A program made the position numbers and the translations under genes. From Stella humosa (lineage in GTDB: Bacteria > Pseudomonadota > Alphaproteobacteria > ATCC43930 > Allostellaceae), in assembly GCF_006738645.1 (NCBI RefSeq), contig NZ_AP019700.1:1996001-2060000 (forward strand): a stretch of DNA of 64,000 nucleotides. The letters run 5' to 3'. Each line of letters opens with the position of its first letter. The stretch's first letter is position 1. Under the pieces are notes generated by a model, which did not search any database, was not told the origin of the DNA, and saw nothing but the letters and a program-made list of their open reading frames with translations. Of the stretch, positions 35,429 through 47,125 are shown in pieces.

Positions 35429-37228
35429 TCAGAGCCAGCCGGGATCGGTGTCGAGTACCGTCATGTCCATGTCCTCCACCAGGCTCGCCCAATGGGCGGC
35501 CTTGGGGAGTTCCCAGCGGAAGAACCAGCGGCAGGCGGCGAGCTTGCCCTGGTAGAAGTCGTGGTCGTCCGCGGTAGCCGCGGCCAGGCCGCGCTCGGCC
35601 ACCAGCGCCTGGTCCAGCCACAGCCAGGCCACCACCACATGGCCCGCCATGTCGAGATAGGGGGTGGCATTGGCCAGTGCGGCGGTTGCGCGTCCGGCGG
35701 CCAGCACGGTGCGGACCCGGGCAGTCGCCGATTCCAGCCGGTCAACGGCGGCAGCCAGCGGGCCGGCGAGCCCGGCTAGAGCATCGGAGCCGGCGGCAGC
35801 ATCGGCCGTCGCCCGGATACCGGCGACCAGGTCGGCCAGCAGCCGCCCATCCTCCAGCATCGCCTTGCGGCCTAGCAGGTCGAGCGCCTGGATGCCGTTG
35901 GTGCCCTCGTGGATCGGGTTCAAACGGTTGTCGCGATAGAGCTGCTCGACCGGGTACTCGCGGGTGTAGCCGTAGCCGCCATGGACCTGGATCGCCAGCT
36001 TGTTGGCCTCCAGGCACCATTCCGCCGGCCATGCCTTGACGATCGGCGTCAGCATGTCGAGCAGCCGGTGGGCGCGGGCGCGCTCTTCGGCGTCGGGGTG
36101 GGTGCGGGCGTCGTCGACCAGCCTGCCGGCATAGAGGCAGAGCGCCAGCCCGCCCTCGACATAGGCCTTCTGCGCCAGCAGCATGCGGCGCACGTCGGCA
36201 TGCTCGACGATCGGCACCTGGGGTCGCGTGGCATCCTTGGCCTCGGCCGGGCGGCCCTGGGGCCGGCCCTTGGCATAGGCCAGTGCTTGCAAATAGCCGG
36301 CATAGCCCAGCATGACGGCCCCCAGGCCGACGCCGATGCGGGCCTCGTTCATCATCTGGAACATCTGAGCCAGGCCTTGCCCGGGCGCGCCCACGATCTC
36401 GGCCACGCAGGCGTCGCCTTCGCCGAAGTTCAGCATGGTCGAGGTGGTGCCGCGCCAGCCCATCTTGTGGATGAGGCCGGCCAGGGCCACGTCGTTGCGC
36501 TGCCCGAGCGCGCCGTCGTCGCCGACTGCGAAGCGCGACACCAGCATCAGCGACAGGCCGCGCGGGCCGGCCGGTGCGCCGGCGATGCGGCACAGCACCA
36601 GATGGACGATGTTGTCCGCCAGCTCGTGCTCGCCGCCCGAGATGAAGATCTTGGCCCCCTTCAGGCGCCAGGTGCCGTCCGCGGCCGGCGTGGCGGTGGT
36701 GCGCACGTCGCCCAGGGACGACCCGGCCTGGGGCTCGGTCAGCGCCATGGTGCCGAAGAAGCGGCCGGCGCGCAGGTGCGGCAGGTAGCGCTGCTTCTGG
36801 TCGTGGCTGCCGAAGCGCTCGATCAGGTTGGCCGCGGCAATGGTCAGCAGGGGGTAGGAGGCCGTGGCGATGTTGGCGGCGTCGAAGAGGCCGAAGCAGG
36901 CGAGCGCCACCAGGTGCGGCAGGCCCATGCCGCCATCGTCCACCGGCACCTCCATGGCGAAGAAACCGGCCGCCGCGAAGGCGTCGAGCGCGGTCTTGGC
37001 CTCGGGCACGGTGACGACGCGGCCATTCTCCAGCCGCGGCTCCTCCAGGTCGGCCTTGCGATTGTGCGGCGCGAAATGGCGCTCGGCCAGCCGCGTCGCC
37101 GTGTCGATGGCGGCCGCGAAGGTGTCGGGCGCGTGATCGGCGAAGGCCGCCCGGCCGGCCAGCCGCCCGGCCTCCAGCCACTCGAAGAGCTGGAAGTCGA
37201 GATCGCGGCGGCTGACCAGGCTGGACAA
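35429..37228 (-). CDS. acyl-CoA dehydrogenase with acetyl-CoA-dehydrogenase-like C-terminal domain (DmdC-like)
   Basis: About 599 residues, the longer acyl-CoA dehydrogenase type. 'GTMALTEPQAGSSLGDVRT', 'AKIFISGGEHELADNIVHLV' and 'KMGWRGTTSTMLNFG' belong to the FAD-binding middle domain; 'QVHGGYGYTREYPVEQLYRD' and 'IHEGTNGIQALDLLGRK' carry the catalytic Glu (HEGT). The C-terminal 130 residues fit the domain seen in DmdC and related enzymes of 3-methylmercaptopropionyl-CoA or short-chain acyl-CoA oxidation. No ATG is near; I chose the TTG at 37228, 8 nt after the upstream stop, which is provisional. Third gene of an ACAD operon. Confidence 0.85.
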   Translation of the reverse strand: MSSLVSRRDLDFQLFEWLEAGRLAGRAAFADHAPDTFAAAIDTATRLAERHFAPHNRKADLEEPRLENGRVVTVPEAKTALDAFAAAGFFAMEVPVDDGGMGLPHLVALACFGLFDAANIATASYPLLTIAAANLIERFGSHDQKQRYLPHLRAGRFFGTMALTEPQAGSSLGDVRTTATPAADGTWRLKGAKIFISGGEHELADNIVHLVLCRIAGAPAGPRGLSLMLVSRFAVGDDGALGQRNDVALAGLIHKMGWRGTTSTMLNFGEGDACVAEIVGAPGQGLAQMFQMMNEARIGVGLGAVMLGYAGYLQALAYAKGRPQGRPAEAKDATRPQVPIVEHADVRRMLLAQKAYVEGGLALCLYAGRLVDDARTHPDAEERARAHRLLDMLTPIVKAWPAEWCLEANKLAIQVHGGYGYTREYPVEQLYRDNRLNPIHEGTNGIQALDLLGRKAMLEDGRLLADLVAGIRATADAAAGSDALAGLAGPLAAAVDRLESATARVRTVLAAGRATAALANATPYLDMAGHVVVAWLWLDQALVAERGLAAATADDHDFYQGKLAACRWFFRWELPKAAHWASLVEDMDMTVLDTDPGWL

Positions 37229-37236
37229 GGGCGCCG

Positions 37237-38349
37237 TCAGGCTGCCTGGAAGCGCGCCAGATGGTGGTCGGCGTCGCCGAAGGTCTGTGCGATGGCGGTC
37301 AGCCGCTTGAAGTAGTGGCCGATCTGCATTTCCTCGGTCATGCCCATGCCGCCATGGAGCTGGACGGCGGACTGGCCGACGATGCGGCCGCTCTTGTCGA
37401 TCTGCACCTTGGCGGCCGACAGGGCGCGCCGGCGGGCGGCGGCGTCGGCCAGGTCGCATTGCACGGCCGCCACGATCGCCATGGAGCGTGACTGCTCCAA
37501 CTCGATGAACATGTCGACCAGGGCATGCTGCAGCGCCTGGAAGTTGCCGATGCGGGTGCCGAACTGCTCGCGCGTGTTGAGGTAGTCGCGCGTGCGCTCG
37601 AACGTCGCCTGCATGCAGCCGACCGCCTCGGCGCAGATGGCCGCGACCGCGATGTCGACCGCGTGCTCAATGGCGGGCAGCGCGCCGCCGTCCGGCCCCA
37701 GCAGGGCCTCGCGGCCGACGCGGACGTTGGCCAGCATCACCTCGGCCGCGCGCTGGCCGTCGATGGTGGCATAGGGGCGCAGCGACAGGCCGGCGGCGTC
37801 GGCCGGCACCAGGAACAGCGAGATGCCGGCGGCCGTGCGGGCCGACACGATGAAGTCGGTCGCCGACGGCGCGCCCAGGACGACGCTCTTGGCACCATCC
37901 AGGACGAAGCCGTCGCCGTCCGCCTTGGCCGTCGCCTCGACATGGCCCAGGTCGTGGCGGGCCCGGCGCTCGCCATGGGCGAAGGCCAGCCGGCGCTCGC
38001 CGGCGATGATACCGGGCACCAGTTCGGCGCGCTGGTCCGGGCTGGCCGCCAGCTTCAACAGGCTGCCGCACAGCACGACGGTGGGCAGGAAGGGCTCGAC
38101 CACCAGGCCTTTGCCGAACGCCTCCATCACCACCATGGTGTCGACGCCGGTGCCGCCGATGCCGCCCTCTTCCTCCGCGAAGGGCAGGGCCAGCAGGCCC
38201 AGATCGGCAAAGGTGCGCCAATGGTCGGCGCTCCAGCCGGCCTCCGATGCCACGATCTTGCGTCGCGCGTCGAAGCCGTACTCGTCCTGCACGAAGCGGT
38301 CGATCGAATTCTGGAGCTGCTGCTGCTGCTCGTTCAGTCCGAAATCCAT
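37237..38349 (-). CDS. acyl-CoA dehydrogenase, probable beta subunit of a heteromeric enzyme
   Basis: A 370-residue acyl-CoA dehydrogenase. It has the N-terminal helical domain, a short middle domain ('DGDGFVLDGAKSVVLGA') lacking the usual 'TEP.AGSD' loop (here 'FAHGERRARHDLGHVEA'), and the C-terminal FAD contacts 'TREQFGTRIGNFQALQHALV' and 'QLHGGMGMTEEMQIGHYFKR'. The typical catalytic Glu positions are not obvious. Such short, loop-poor members pair with a full-length ACAD into alpha2beta2 enzymes, as described for steroid side-chain FadE pairs. The neighbour 3 nt upstream is the likely partner. Start ATG at 38349. Confidence 0.82.
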   Translation of the reverse strand: MDFGLNEQQQQLQNSIDRFVQDEYGFDARRKIVASEAGWSADHWRTFADLGLLALPFAEEEGGIGGTGVDTMVVMEAFGKGLVVEPFLPTVVLCGSLLKLAASPDQRAELVPGIIAGERRLAFAHGERRARHDLGHVEATAKADGDGFVLDGAKSVVLGAPSATDFIVSARTAAGISLFLVPADAAGLSLRPYATIDGQRAAEVMLANVRVGREALLGPDGGALPAIEHAVDIAVAAICAEAVGCMQATFERTRDYLNTREQFGTRIGNFQALQHALVDMFIELEQSRSMAIVAAVQCDLADAAARRRALSAAKVQIDKSGRIVGQSAVQLHGGMGMTEEMQIGHYFKRLTAIAQTFGDADHHLARFQAA

Positions 38350-38352
38350 GGA

Positions 38353-39549
38353 TCAGGCCTTGAGAAGGATCTTGGAGACGATGTTCTTCTGGATTTCGTT
38401 CGACCCGCCATAGATCGAGGTCTTGCGCCAGTTGAAGTAGTGCGGCGCGAACGCAGCCGCCCCTTCCGGGCCGACCGGATCGACGTTGGAGCCGCCTTCC
38501 AGCGCCTCGGGCAGGAAGGGCAGGGCGTAGGGGCCGGCCGCCTCTACGAACAGCTCGGTAATCGCCTGCTGGATCTCGGTCCCCCGCACCTTCAGGATCG
38601 ACGGCTCGGGGCCCGGCACGTTGCCCTTGGTCTCGTTCGCCAGCGCCCGCAGGTTGGTGAATTCGAGCGCCATCAGCTCGACCTCGATGCGGGCCATCTT
38701 GTCGCGGAATGGGCCGTGCTCGAGCAGCGGCTTGCCGCCGATCGTCTCCTCGGCGGCGACCTGGCGCAGCTTGCCCAGCATCTTCTTCGAGTAGGCGATG
38801 CCGGCGATGCCGGACCGCTCATGGCCCAGCAGGTACTTGGCGCAGGTCCAGCCCTTGTTCTCCTCGCCCACCAGGTTCTCGACCGGGACCTCGACCTCGT
38901 CCAGGAAGACGTCGTTGATCTCGACGCCGCCGTCGATGGTGCGGATCGGGCGCACGGATACGCCCTTGCTGCGCATGTCCATCAGGATGAAGGAGATGCC
39001 TTCCTGCTTCTTGGCCGCGGGGTCGGTGCGCACCAGCACGAACATCCAGTCGGCATACTGGGCCAGCGTGGTCCAGGTCTTCTGCCCGGTGACGACATAG
39101 TGGTCGCCGCGGCGCTCGGCCCGGGTCTTCAGCCCGGCCAGGTCGGAGCCGGCGCCCGGCTCCGAATAGCCCTGGCACCACCATTCCTCGCTGGAGACGA
39201 TCTTGGGCAGGTAGCGCTGCTTCTGCGCCTCGCTGCCGAAGCGCAGCAGCACCGGCGCCAGCATCTTCAGGCCGAAGGGCATGGTCCGGGGCGTGTTGCC
39301 GAAGTTCAGCTCCTCGTCGAAGATGTGGCGCTGCACCGGCGACCAGTCGCAGCCGCCCCATTCCTTGGGCCAGTGGGGGGCCAGCCAGCCGCGCCCGTTC
39401 AGGATCTTCTGCCAGGTGACGTAGTCGTCCTTCGACAGGTGCTGCTGGGCTGCGACCTTGTCGCGGATATGGGCGGGCAGGTTGTCCCGGATGAACGTGC
39501 GGACCTCGTCGCGGAACGCGAGATCCTCGGCGCTGTAAGCAAGATCCAT
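38353..39549 (-). CDS. acyl-CoA dehydrogenase, probable catalytic subunit
   Basis: A 398-residue acyl-CoA dehydrogenase. 'WWCQGYSEPGAGSDLAGLKT' is the flavin/substrate loop and 'VTGQKTWTTLAQYADWMF' the beta core. The classical C-terminal base 'YEGT' reads 'SIYGGSNEIQKNI', so Glu is Gly there; the catalytic Glu is probably Glu244 in 'LLGHERSGIAG', the position used by isovaleryl-CoA dehydrogenase and by FadE26-type heteromeric enzymes. Likely substrates are branched or bulky acyl-CoAs. ATG at 39549 has GGGAGGG upstream. First gene of a three-ACAD operon on the minus strand. Confidence 0.87.
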   Translation of the reverse strand: MDLAYSAEDLAFRDEVRTFIRDNLPAHIRDKVAAQQHLSKDDYVTWQKILNGRGWLAPHWPKEWGGCDWSPVQRHIFDEELNFGNTPRTMPFGLKMLAPVLLRFGSEAQKQRYLPKIVSSEEWWCQGYSEPGAGSDLAGLKTRAERRGDHYVVTGQKTWTTLAQYADWMFVLVRTDPAAKKQEGISFILMDMRSKGVSVRPIRTIDGGVEINDVFLDEVEVPVENLVGEENKGWTCAKYLLGHERSGIAGIAYSKKMLGKLRQVAAEETIGGKPLLEHGPFRDKMARIEVELMALEFTNLRALANETKGNVPGPEPSILKVRGTEIQQAITELFVEAAGPYALPFLPEALEGGSNVDPVGPEGAAAFAPHYFNWRKTSIYGGSNEIQKNIVSKILLKA

Positions 39550-39596
39550 GGGCGCCCTCCCGATAGCGGCAGCGGTTCTGGTTGGTGGGCCGGAAG

Positions 39597-40574
39597 CTAG
39601 AGGGGTGCCGGCGGGTTGGCAAGCTGGCCAGACGTCAGCCACTCGGCCACCAGGGCCGCCACCGCATCCCCATTGCGGTCCATCATCAGCAGGTGGGAAT
39701 TGCCGGTGATGCCGAGCGCCGGCAGGTCGATCACGTCGACCCGGCCACCGGCCGCGCGCAGGGCATCGGCATAGCGCTCGAAGGCCGCGCGATATTGCCG
39801 CCAGACCGGGCTGGCGCCGAAGAAGTCGCCCCAGACGACGAGGTGCGGGACCCGGGCGGCCAGCGCCAGGTCGATGCCTGCGTGGTCGGGCGCGCCCGAT
39901 GGCTCCAGCAGCACAAGCCGGCGAACCCGTGCCGGCCCGCCCTGGGCGGCGGCGATGGCAAAGCCGCAGCCCTGGCTGTGGGCGACCACGTCCGCCGGCC
40001 CGAGCCGGTCGAGCAGTGCCGCATAGGCGCGACTGGTGGCGGCTTCGTTACCGGGCCAGCGCGGCACGATCTGGCGCGCCAGCCCCTCGAAGGCGGCGAT
40101 CGGGAACTGCTGCCCGGGATGCGGGCGGCGCAGCGGGTAGCCCTCCGTTGGGCCGATGCGGAACGTGTCCCACATCTCCTGCAGCGGCCGCAGCACCGGC
40201 TCGCCCGGCATCACGCCGGGATAGGGGAACCAGGAGGCCCGCCCGCGCTCCGTCGCGTCGGAGACGTAGACGTCGCGGCCGGCGCGCAGGAAGAAATCGT
40301 GCCAGCCCGGGCGGCCGTCGGGCGTGTCCTCCCAGGTGACGCCGGTCATGCCGCCGCCATGCCACAGCAGCAGCGGCACCGGCGTCGCGGGGTCGGCCAG
40401 GCGGACATACTGGACGTACATCTGCCCGGCCACGTAGTCGCCGTTGGGGTCGAACGGCCTGGCCGGCCCGCCCGGCGCGAAGGCCGCGACCCGGGTCGGC
40501 GCGCCTTCCACGCGGTGCGGCCGGCCGCCGACATGGAAGCCGCCGATGGCGGCCACGCGCAGCGGCGCACTCAT
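39597..40574 (-). CDS. alpha/beta-fold esterase/hydrolase
   Basis: A 325-residue alpha/beta hydrolase without a signal peptide. 'VPLLLWHGGGMTGVTWEDTP' is the oxyanion-hole region (72-75), the nucleophile elbow is 'VVAHSQGCGFA' (Ser200), and the catalytic His is in 'GITGNSHLLMMDRNG'. A C-terminal 'WGDFFGASPVWRQY' segment is typical of a group of proteobacterial esterases annotated only as alpha/beta hydrolase. ATG at 40574; divergent from the SDR gene (57 nt). Lies 47 nt upstream of the acyl-CoA dehydrogenase operon and could be its first member. Confidence 0.82.
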   Translation of the reverse strand: MSAPLRVAAIGGFHVGGRPHRVEGAPTRVAAFAPGGPARPFDPNGDYVAGQMYVQYVRLADPATPVPLLLWHGGGMTGVTWEDTPDGRPGWHDFFLRAGRDVYVSDATERGRASWFPYPGVMPGEPVLRPLQEMWDTFRIGPTEGYPLRRPHPGQQFPIAAFEGLARQIVPRWPGNEAATSRAYAALLDRLGPADVVAHSQGCGFAIAAAQGGPARVRRLVLLEPSGAPDHAGIDLALAARVPHLVVWGDFFGASPVWRQYRAAFERYADALRAAGGRVDVIDLPALGITGNSHLLMMDRNGDAVAALVAEWLTSGQLANPPAPL

Positions 40575-40631
40575 GGCGAGGTGCCGTTCCCGCCCCTATA
40601 GTCCGGGCGAACGAGTTGAGGGGAAGCGTCC

Positions 40632-41396
40632 ATGTTCGATCTCGCCGGCAAGGTTGCCATCGTCACGGGGTCCAGTCGCGGCATCGGCCGCGCGGCGGTG
40701 GAGGCACTGGCCAGGGCCGGCGCCCGGGTGGTGGTGTCGAGCCGCAAGCCCGAGGCGATCGAGCCGGTGGCGGCCGCGATCCGGGCGGCCGGCGGCGAGG
40801 CCGTGGCCATCCCCTGCAATGTCGGCCGCGAGGACCAGTTGCAGGGGCTGGTCGACGAGACCCGCAAACGCTTCGGCCGCATCGACGTGCTGGTCGGCAA
40901 TGCCGCGGTCAACCCGTATTTCGGGTCGCTGGAAGGGCTGACGCGTGAGCCGTTCGACAAGACCATGGCGACCAACGTGTGGAGCAACCTCGTGCTGGCG
41001 CGCCTGGTGATGCCCGACATGGCCGAGCGGCGCGAGGGCGCCATCATCATCGTCTCGAGCATCGCCGGGCTCAAGGGGACAGGCTCGCTCGGCGCCTATG
41101 CCATCTCCAAGGCGGCCGACTTCCAGCTCGCGCGCAACCTTGCCGTCGAATGGGGGCGGCACAACATCCGCGTCAACTGCATCGCCCCGGGCCTGGTGCG
41201 GACCGATTTCGCGCGTGCCCTGTGGGAGGACGAGAAGATGCTGGCCGGCAACCTGCGGCAATGCCCGCTCGGCCGCATCGGCGAGGTCGAGGACATTGCC
41301 GGCGCGGTGGTGTTCCTGGCGTCGGATGCCGCGCGCTTCATGACCGGGCAAGTGATGGTGATCGATGGCGGCGTGACCATCGGGCAGACCAACTGA
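40632..41396 (+). CDS. SDR family oxidoreductase
   Basis: A 254-residue classical short-chain dehydrogenase. NAD(P) motif 'VTGSSRGIGRA' (11-21), 'VGNAAVNPYFG', and catalytic Ser143 ('IVSSIAGL'), Tyr156 and Lys160 ('GAYAISKAAD') are intact; 'NCIAPGLVRTDFA' and 'GQVMVIDGGVTIG' close the fold. It most resembles dehydrogenases of the DHRS4/FabG type acting on ketones or 3-oxoacyl groups. GAGGGGAAGCGTCC precedes the ATG. The next gene begins within its stop (TGATG). Confidence 0.9.
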   Translation: MFDLAGKVAIVTGSSRGIGRAAVEALARAGARVVVSSRKPEAIEPVAAAIRAAGGEAVAIPCNVGREDQLQGLVDETRKRFGRIDVLVGNAAVNPYFGSLEGLTREPFDKTMATNVWSNLVLARLVMPDMAERREGAIIIVSSIAGLKGTGSLGAYAISKAADFQLARNLAVEWGRHNIRVNCIAPGLVRTDFARALWEDEKMLAGNLRQCPLGRIGEVEDIAGAVVFLASDAARFMTGQVMVIDGGVTIGQTN

Positions 41397-42700
41397 TGAC
41401 CGTTCCGGAATCGACCGAGACGCTGGTTTCGCTGGCCGTGGCCCTGGGGATCGGCCTGCTCGTCGGCATGGAACGGGGCTGGAACCGGCGCGAGGAGGAG
41501 GAGGGCAGCCGCGTCGCCGGCTGGCGCACATTCGGGCTGATCGGCCTGCTGGGCGGGGTGCTGGCGATCTCGGTGCCGTTCGCCGGTGGCGGCCTGCTCG
41601 TGTGCGGCCTGGCCGCCGTGGCGCTGTTCTTCGCGCTCGGATACTGGCGGGAATCCGATACGGCCGACGCCATCGGCATCACGACCGAAGTGGCGGCCAT
41701 CGCCACCTTCGCGCTGGGCGCGCTGGCCGGCCACGGCGAAATGGCCGTGGCGGCGTCGGCCGCCATCGTCATGACCATGATCCTCGGCTTCAAGCCCGAG
41801 ATGCAGGGCCTGCTGCAGCGGCTCGAGCGGCGGGAGCTGCTGGCGACCCTGCGGCTGCTGCTGATCTCGGTCGTGTTCCTGTCGCTGCTGCCCGACGAGG
41901 GCTTCGGGCCGTGGCAGGCGATCAACCCCGACCGGATCTGGCGCATGGTCGTGGTGATCGCGACCATCGGCTATGTCGGCTACTTCGCCATCCGCCTGAT
42001 CGGGCCGGCTGCCGGCCTGGCCGTCACGGCGCTGCTGGGCGCGCTGGTATCCTCGACCGCCGTCACCATCGGCCTGTCGAAGCAGGCGGCGCGCGAGCCG
42101 GAGCGGCGGCCGATCCTGGCTGCCGGCATCGGGCTTGCCTCCTCGGTGATGCTGCTGCGGTTGACCGTGGTGGGTGGCATCGTCGCGCCGGCCATCCTGG
42201 TGCCGCTGGCCGTCGCCCTGATTCCTGCTGCACTGGCGGGCGCGGTGGTCGCCGGCCTGCAACTGCGCCACGCGATGGCGAGCGACACGCCGGCCGAGCA
42301 GGAGCGCGGCAACCCGCTCGACCTCGGAGGGGCGATGAAGATGGGCACCATCTTCGCACTGGCCGCATTCCTGGTGCAGGCCGCCCAGAACCTGATCGGG
42401 TCGGCCGCCCTCTACCCGCTGGCCGGGATCGCGGGCCTCGTCAATGTCGACGCCATCAGCATCTCGCTGGCGGGCGGCGTCGCTGCCGGGTCGATCGAGG
42501 CCGCCACGGCGGCCACCGCCATTCTGATCGCAGCCCTGGTCAACACGCTGGTCAAGCCGGTGATGGCGGGCGCCATCGCCGGTTCCGGCCTGGCGGTGCG
42601 GCTGGCGCCGTCGATCCTGGTCTCGGTCGCGGCCGGTGTCGGCGGCTGGTTCACGGCCCAGGGGATGGACCTGCCGAACCCCTTCGCCCCCGCGGGGTGA
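41396..42700 (+). CDS. MgtC/SapB family membrane protein with DUF4010 domain
   Basis: A 434-residue polytopic protein. The N-terminal part 'SLAVALGIGLLVGMERGWNR' with 'RTFGLIGLLGG' is the MgtC/SapB signature (helices 1-4, about 1-130). The C-terminal half has further helices of the DUF4010 type ('GPAAGLAVTALLGALVSSTA', 'AAILIAALVNTLVKPVMAG'-like 'TAILIAALVNTLVKPVMAGA'). MgtC proteins influence Mg2+ and F-type ATPase homeostasis in some pathogens; the role of the fused form is unknown. Starts with ATG at 41396, coupled to the SDR. Convergent with the HAD gene. Confidence 0.85.
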   Translation: MTVPESTETLVSLAVALGIGLLVGMERGWNRREEEEGSRVAGWRTFGLIGLLGGVLAISVPFAGGGLLVCGLAAVALFFALGYWRESDTADAIGITTEVAAIATFALGALAGHGEMAVAASAAIVMTMILGFKPEMQGLLQRLERRELLATLRLLLISVVFLSLLPDEGFGPWQAINPDRIWRMVVVIATIGYVGYFAIRLIGPAAGLAVTALLGALVSSTAVTIGLSKQAAREPERRPILAAGIGLASSVMLLRLTVVGGIVAPAILVPLAVALIPAALAGAVVAGLQLRHAMASDTPAEQERGNPLDLGGAMKMGTIFALAAFLVQAAQNLIGSAALYPLAGIAGLVNVDAISISLAGGVAAGSIEAATAATAILIAALVNTLVKPVMAGAIAGSGLAVRLAPSILVSVAAGVGGWFTAQGMDLPNPFAPAG

Positions 42701-42709
42701 GCGGGCCGC

Positions 42710-43504
42710 TCAGCGCGCCGTCAGCAGGGCGTCGGCCACCTCCGCGAAGCCGTCGCCACCCTCGCTGGGGGCGACATAGGCGGGCGGCTGGGTAAGCTGG
42801 TCCCGAAAGCGGAGCACGTTGGCGACGCCGACGGCATTCGGGAAGTGTCCGAACATCGTCTGGTCGTTGGGCGAATCGCCGACGAAGACGAACTGCTCGG
42901 GCTGGGCGTCGATGTCGACCCCCAGCACGTCCTGGATGCAGCGGCGCGACATGGCGAGCTTGCTGAAGTCGCCGAACCACATGTTGACGTGGATCGACGA
43001 CACCTTGGCGGTGGCGCCGGCCGCCGTCGCGATCTCGACGATGCGGCGGACGGCCGCCTCGTCCAGCGGCGTCACGTCCTCGCACCAGTCGATGGCGATG
43101 TCGGCCGCGCGGTACTGCTGGTCGGACGCGATGCCGGTGCCCGGCACATCGGCCAGGATGGTGCGCGCGATCTCCCACAGGCGGACATGGTCGGCCGCGC
43201 GCTTGGCCTCGTCGACCCAGAAGCGGCGCACGAACTGCCGGTTGGCCTCGTCGTGGCGGAAGTAGAAGGCGCCGTTCTCGCCGACGACGGCCGCCACCGG
43301 CCACTGCCTTGCCACCATGTCGCACCAGCCGGCCGGCCGGCCGGTGACCGGGATCACCTTGATCCCCGCCCGCGACAGCCGCTCCATCGCCAGGTAGGCG
43401 CTGGCGGTCAGGCGGCCGTCGGTCGTCAGCGTGTCGTCGATGTCGGTCAGGACGCAGCGGACGGCACGGCGATGGGCGGCGGGAAAGGCGGCGAGCGATT
43501 TCAT
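42710..43504 (-). CDS. HAD-IIB family hydrolase (Cof-type phosphatase)
   Basis: A 264-residue HAD phosphatase. Motif I 'VLTDIDDTLTTDGRL' (Asp21, Asp23), motif II 'VIPVTGRPAGW', and motif IV 'QFVFVGDSPNDQTMFG' are present with a C2B cap between. Close relatives hydrolyse sugar phosphates such as mannosyl-3-phosphoglycerate or sucrose-6-phosphate; the substrate here is unknown. It starts 11 nt after the thiolase stop, so it is likely co-transcribed with the beta-oxidation genes without an obvious functional link. Confidence 0.85.
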   Translation of the reverse strand: MKSLAAFPAAHRRAVRCVLTDIDDTLTTDGRLTASAYLAMERLSRAGIKVIPVTGRPAGWCDMVARQWPVAAVVGENGAFYFRHDEANRQFVRRFWVDEAKRAADHVRLWEIARTILADVPGTGIASDQQYRAADIAIDWCEDVTPLDEAAVRRIVEIATAAGATAKVSSIHVNMWFGDFSKLAMSRRCIQDVLGVDIDAQPEQFVFVGDSPNDQTMFGHFPNAVGVANVLRFRDQLTQPPAYVAPSEGGDGFAEVADALLTAR

Positions 43505-43515
43505 CGCGCGCGGCC

Positions 43516-44700
43516 TCACGCGACCTCGAACAGGCCCGCCGCCCCCATGCCGCCGCCGACGCACATCGTCACCACCAGCCACTTCGCCTTGCGGCGGCGG
43601 CCCTCGATCAGGCCGGTGCCGATCATCCGCGCACCCGACATGCCGTAGGGATGGCCGATCGAGATCGACCCGCCATTGACGTTGAGGCGCTCCATCGGGA
43701 TGCCGAGGCGGTCGCGGCAATAGAGCACCTGGACGGCGAAGGCCTCGTTCAGCTCCCACAGGTCGATGTCGTCGACCTTCAGGCCGTGGCGCTCCAGCAG
43801 CTTGGGCACGGCGAAGACCGGGCCGATGCCCATCTCGTCGGGCTCGCATCCGGCGACCACCAGGCCGCGGAAGATGCCGAGCGGCTGCAGGCCGCGCTGC
43901 TCGGCCAGCTTGGCCTCCATCACGACGACGGCCGAGGCACCGTCGGAAAGCTGGCTGGCATTGCCGGCCGTGATGCAGCCGGTCTCGTTGAATACCGGCT
44001 TCAGCGAGGCCAGGCCGGCGGCGCTGGTATCGGGCCGGTTGCCCTCGTCGCGGGTCAGTGTCACCGGCTCGTCCCACTTGCGCTCCGTCGCCTTGTCGAC
44101 CTTCTCCATGATGGTCGGCAGCGGCACGATCTCGTCGTCGAACCGGCCGGCCTGCTGGGCGGCCGCCGTGCGGCGCTGGCTCTCGAGCGAGTATTCGTCC
44201 TGCGCCTCGCGGCTGATGCCGTAGCGCTTGCCGACGTTCTCGGCCGTCTCGATCATCGAGATGAAGAGGTCGGGCTTGTGCTTCATCACCCATTCGTCGC
44301 GCAGCCACGCCTTGTTCATGTTGGGCTGCACGAGGCTGATCGATTCGACGCCGCCGCCCACCATCACCGGCGCCCCGTCGACGATGACGCGCTGGGCCGC
44401 CATGGCGATCGCCTGCAGCCCCGACGAGCAGAAGCGGTTGACCGTCATGCCCGACGTCGTCACCGGCAGGCCGGCGCGGATGGCGGCATTGCGCGCGATG
44501 TTGAAGCCGGTCGCCCCCTCCGGGAAGCCGCAGCCCAGCACCACGTCCTCGACCTCGGCCGGGTCGACGCCGGCGCGCTCGACCGCATGGCGCACGACAT
44601 GGCCCGACATCTCGGTGCCGTGGGTCTTGTTGAAGGCGCCGCGGAAGGCCTTGCCGATGGGGGTGCGGGCGGTGGAGACGATGACGGCTTCGCGGGCCAT
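43516..44700 (-). CDS. acetyl-CoA C-acyltransferase (thiolase)
   Basis: A 394-residue thiolase. Nucleophile Cys91 in '[13 protein letters not shown]', His350 in '[14 protein letters not shown]' and Cys380 in '[13 protein letters not shown]' complete the active site. '[16 protein letters not shown]' is the family loop. It cleaves 3-ketoacyl-CoA with CoA. ATG at 44700 with GGAGGATCCCC in front. It lies 82 nt downstream of the FadJ-type gene; a GC hairpin (44755-44771) sits in the gap. Together they provide the last three steps of beta-oxidation. Confidence 0.93.
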   Translation of the reverse strand: MAREAVIVSTARTPIGKAFRGAFNKTHGTEMSGHVVRHAVERAGVDPAEVEDVVLGCGFPEGATGFNIARNAAIRAGLPVTTSGMTVNRFCSSGLQAIAMAAQRVIVDGAPVMVGGGVESISLVQPNMNKAWLRDEWVMKHKPDLFISMIETAENVGKRYGISREAQDEYSLESQRRTAAAQQAGRFDDEIVPLPTIMEKVDKATERKWDEPVTLTRDEGNRPDTSAAGLASLKPVFNETGCITAGNASQLSDGASAVVVMEAKLAEQRGLQPLGIFRGLVVAGCEPDEMGIGPVFAVPKLLERHGLKVDDIDLWELNEAFAVQVLYCRDRLGIPMERLNVNGGSISIGHPYGMSGARMIGTGLIEGRRRKAKWLVVTMCVGGGMGAAGLFEVA

Positions 44701-44782
44701 GGGGATCCTCCGGGTCGATTCTCGATTGGGGCTGTCAGCGTGGGCTGTTCGTATGCCGCCAGGCGGGCGGCGGCAAGCGGCC

Positions 44783-46891
<2,109 letters not shown>

Positions 46892-47125
46892 CGGCTGTAC
46901 CCTGGATGATCTGGACCGGCCCGCACCTTAGTGGCCCGGTCGGGCGCCGCGCAATCCGGTGGCACCTGGCGTTCGATTGATCATGACGGCGCCCGGCGCG
47001 AAACGTGCTTTATGGAAGCAACCTCCCGTCCATCTCCGCGTTGAAGGTCGGCGTGGGGCGAACGGGCGCGTTCGATCGCCGCCGCGACCCCAAATTTTCT
47101 GACCCACTCCGGAGGAACCTTCTCG

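Noticed and set aside
42698-42712. Palindrome TGAGCGG-G-CCGCTCA between the convergent MgtC-like and HAD genes
   Set aside because: Only a 5-bp stem can form with a realistic loop and no T-run follows; the symmetry mostly reflects the two facing stop codons.
47005-47125. Possible extra coding sequence upstream of the transglutaminase gene
   Set aside because: The open frame continues out of frame through the transglutaminase gene and gives Arg-rich shadow protein; the strong GGAGG site marks the real start at 47126.
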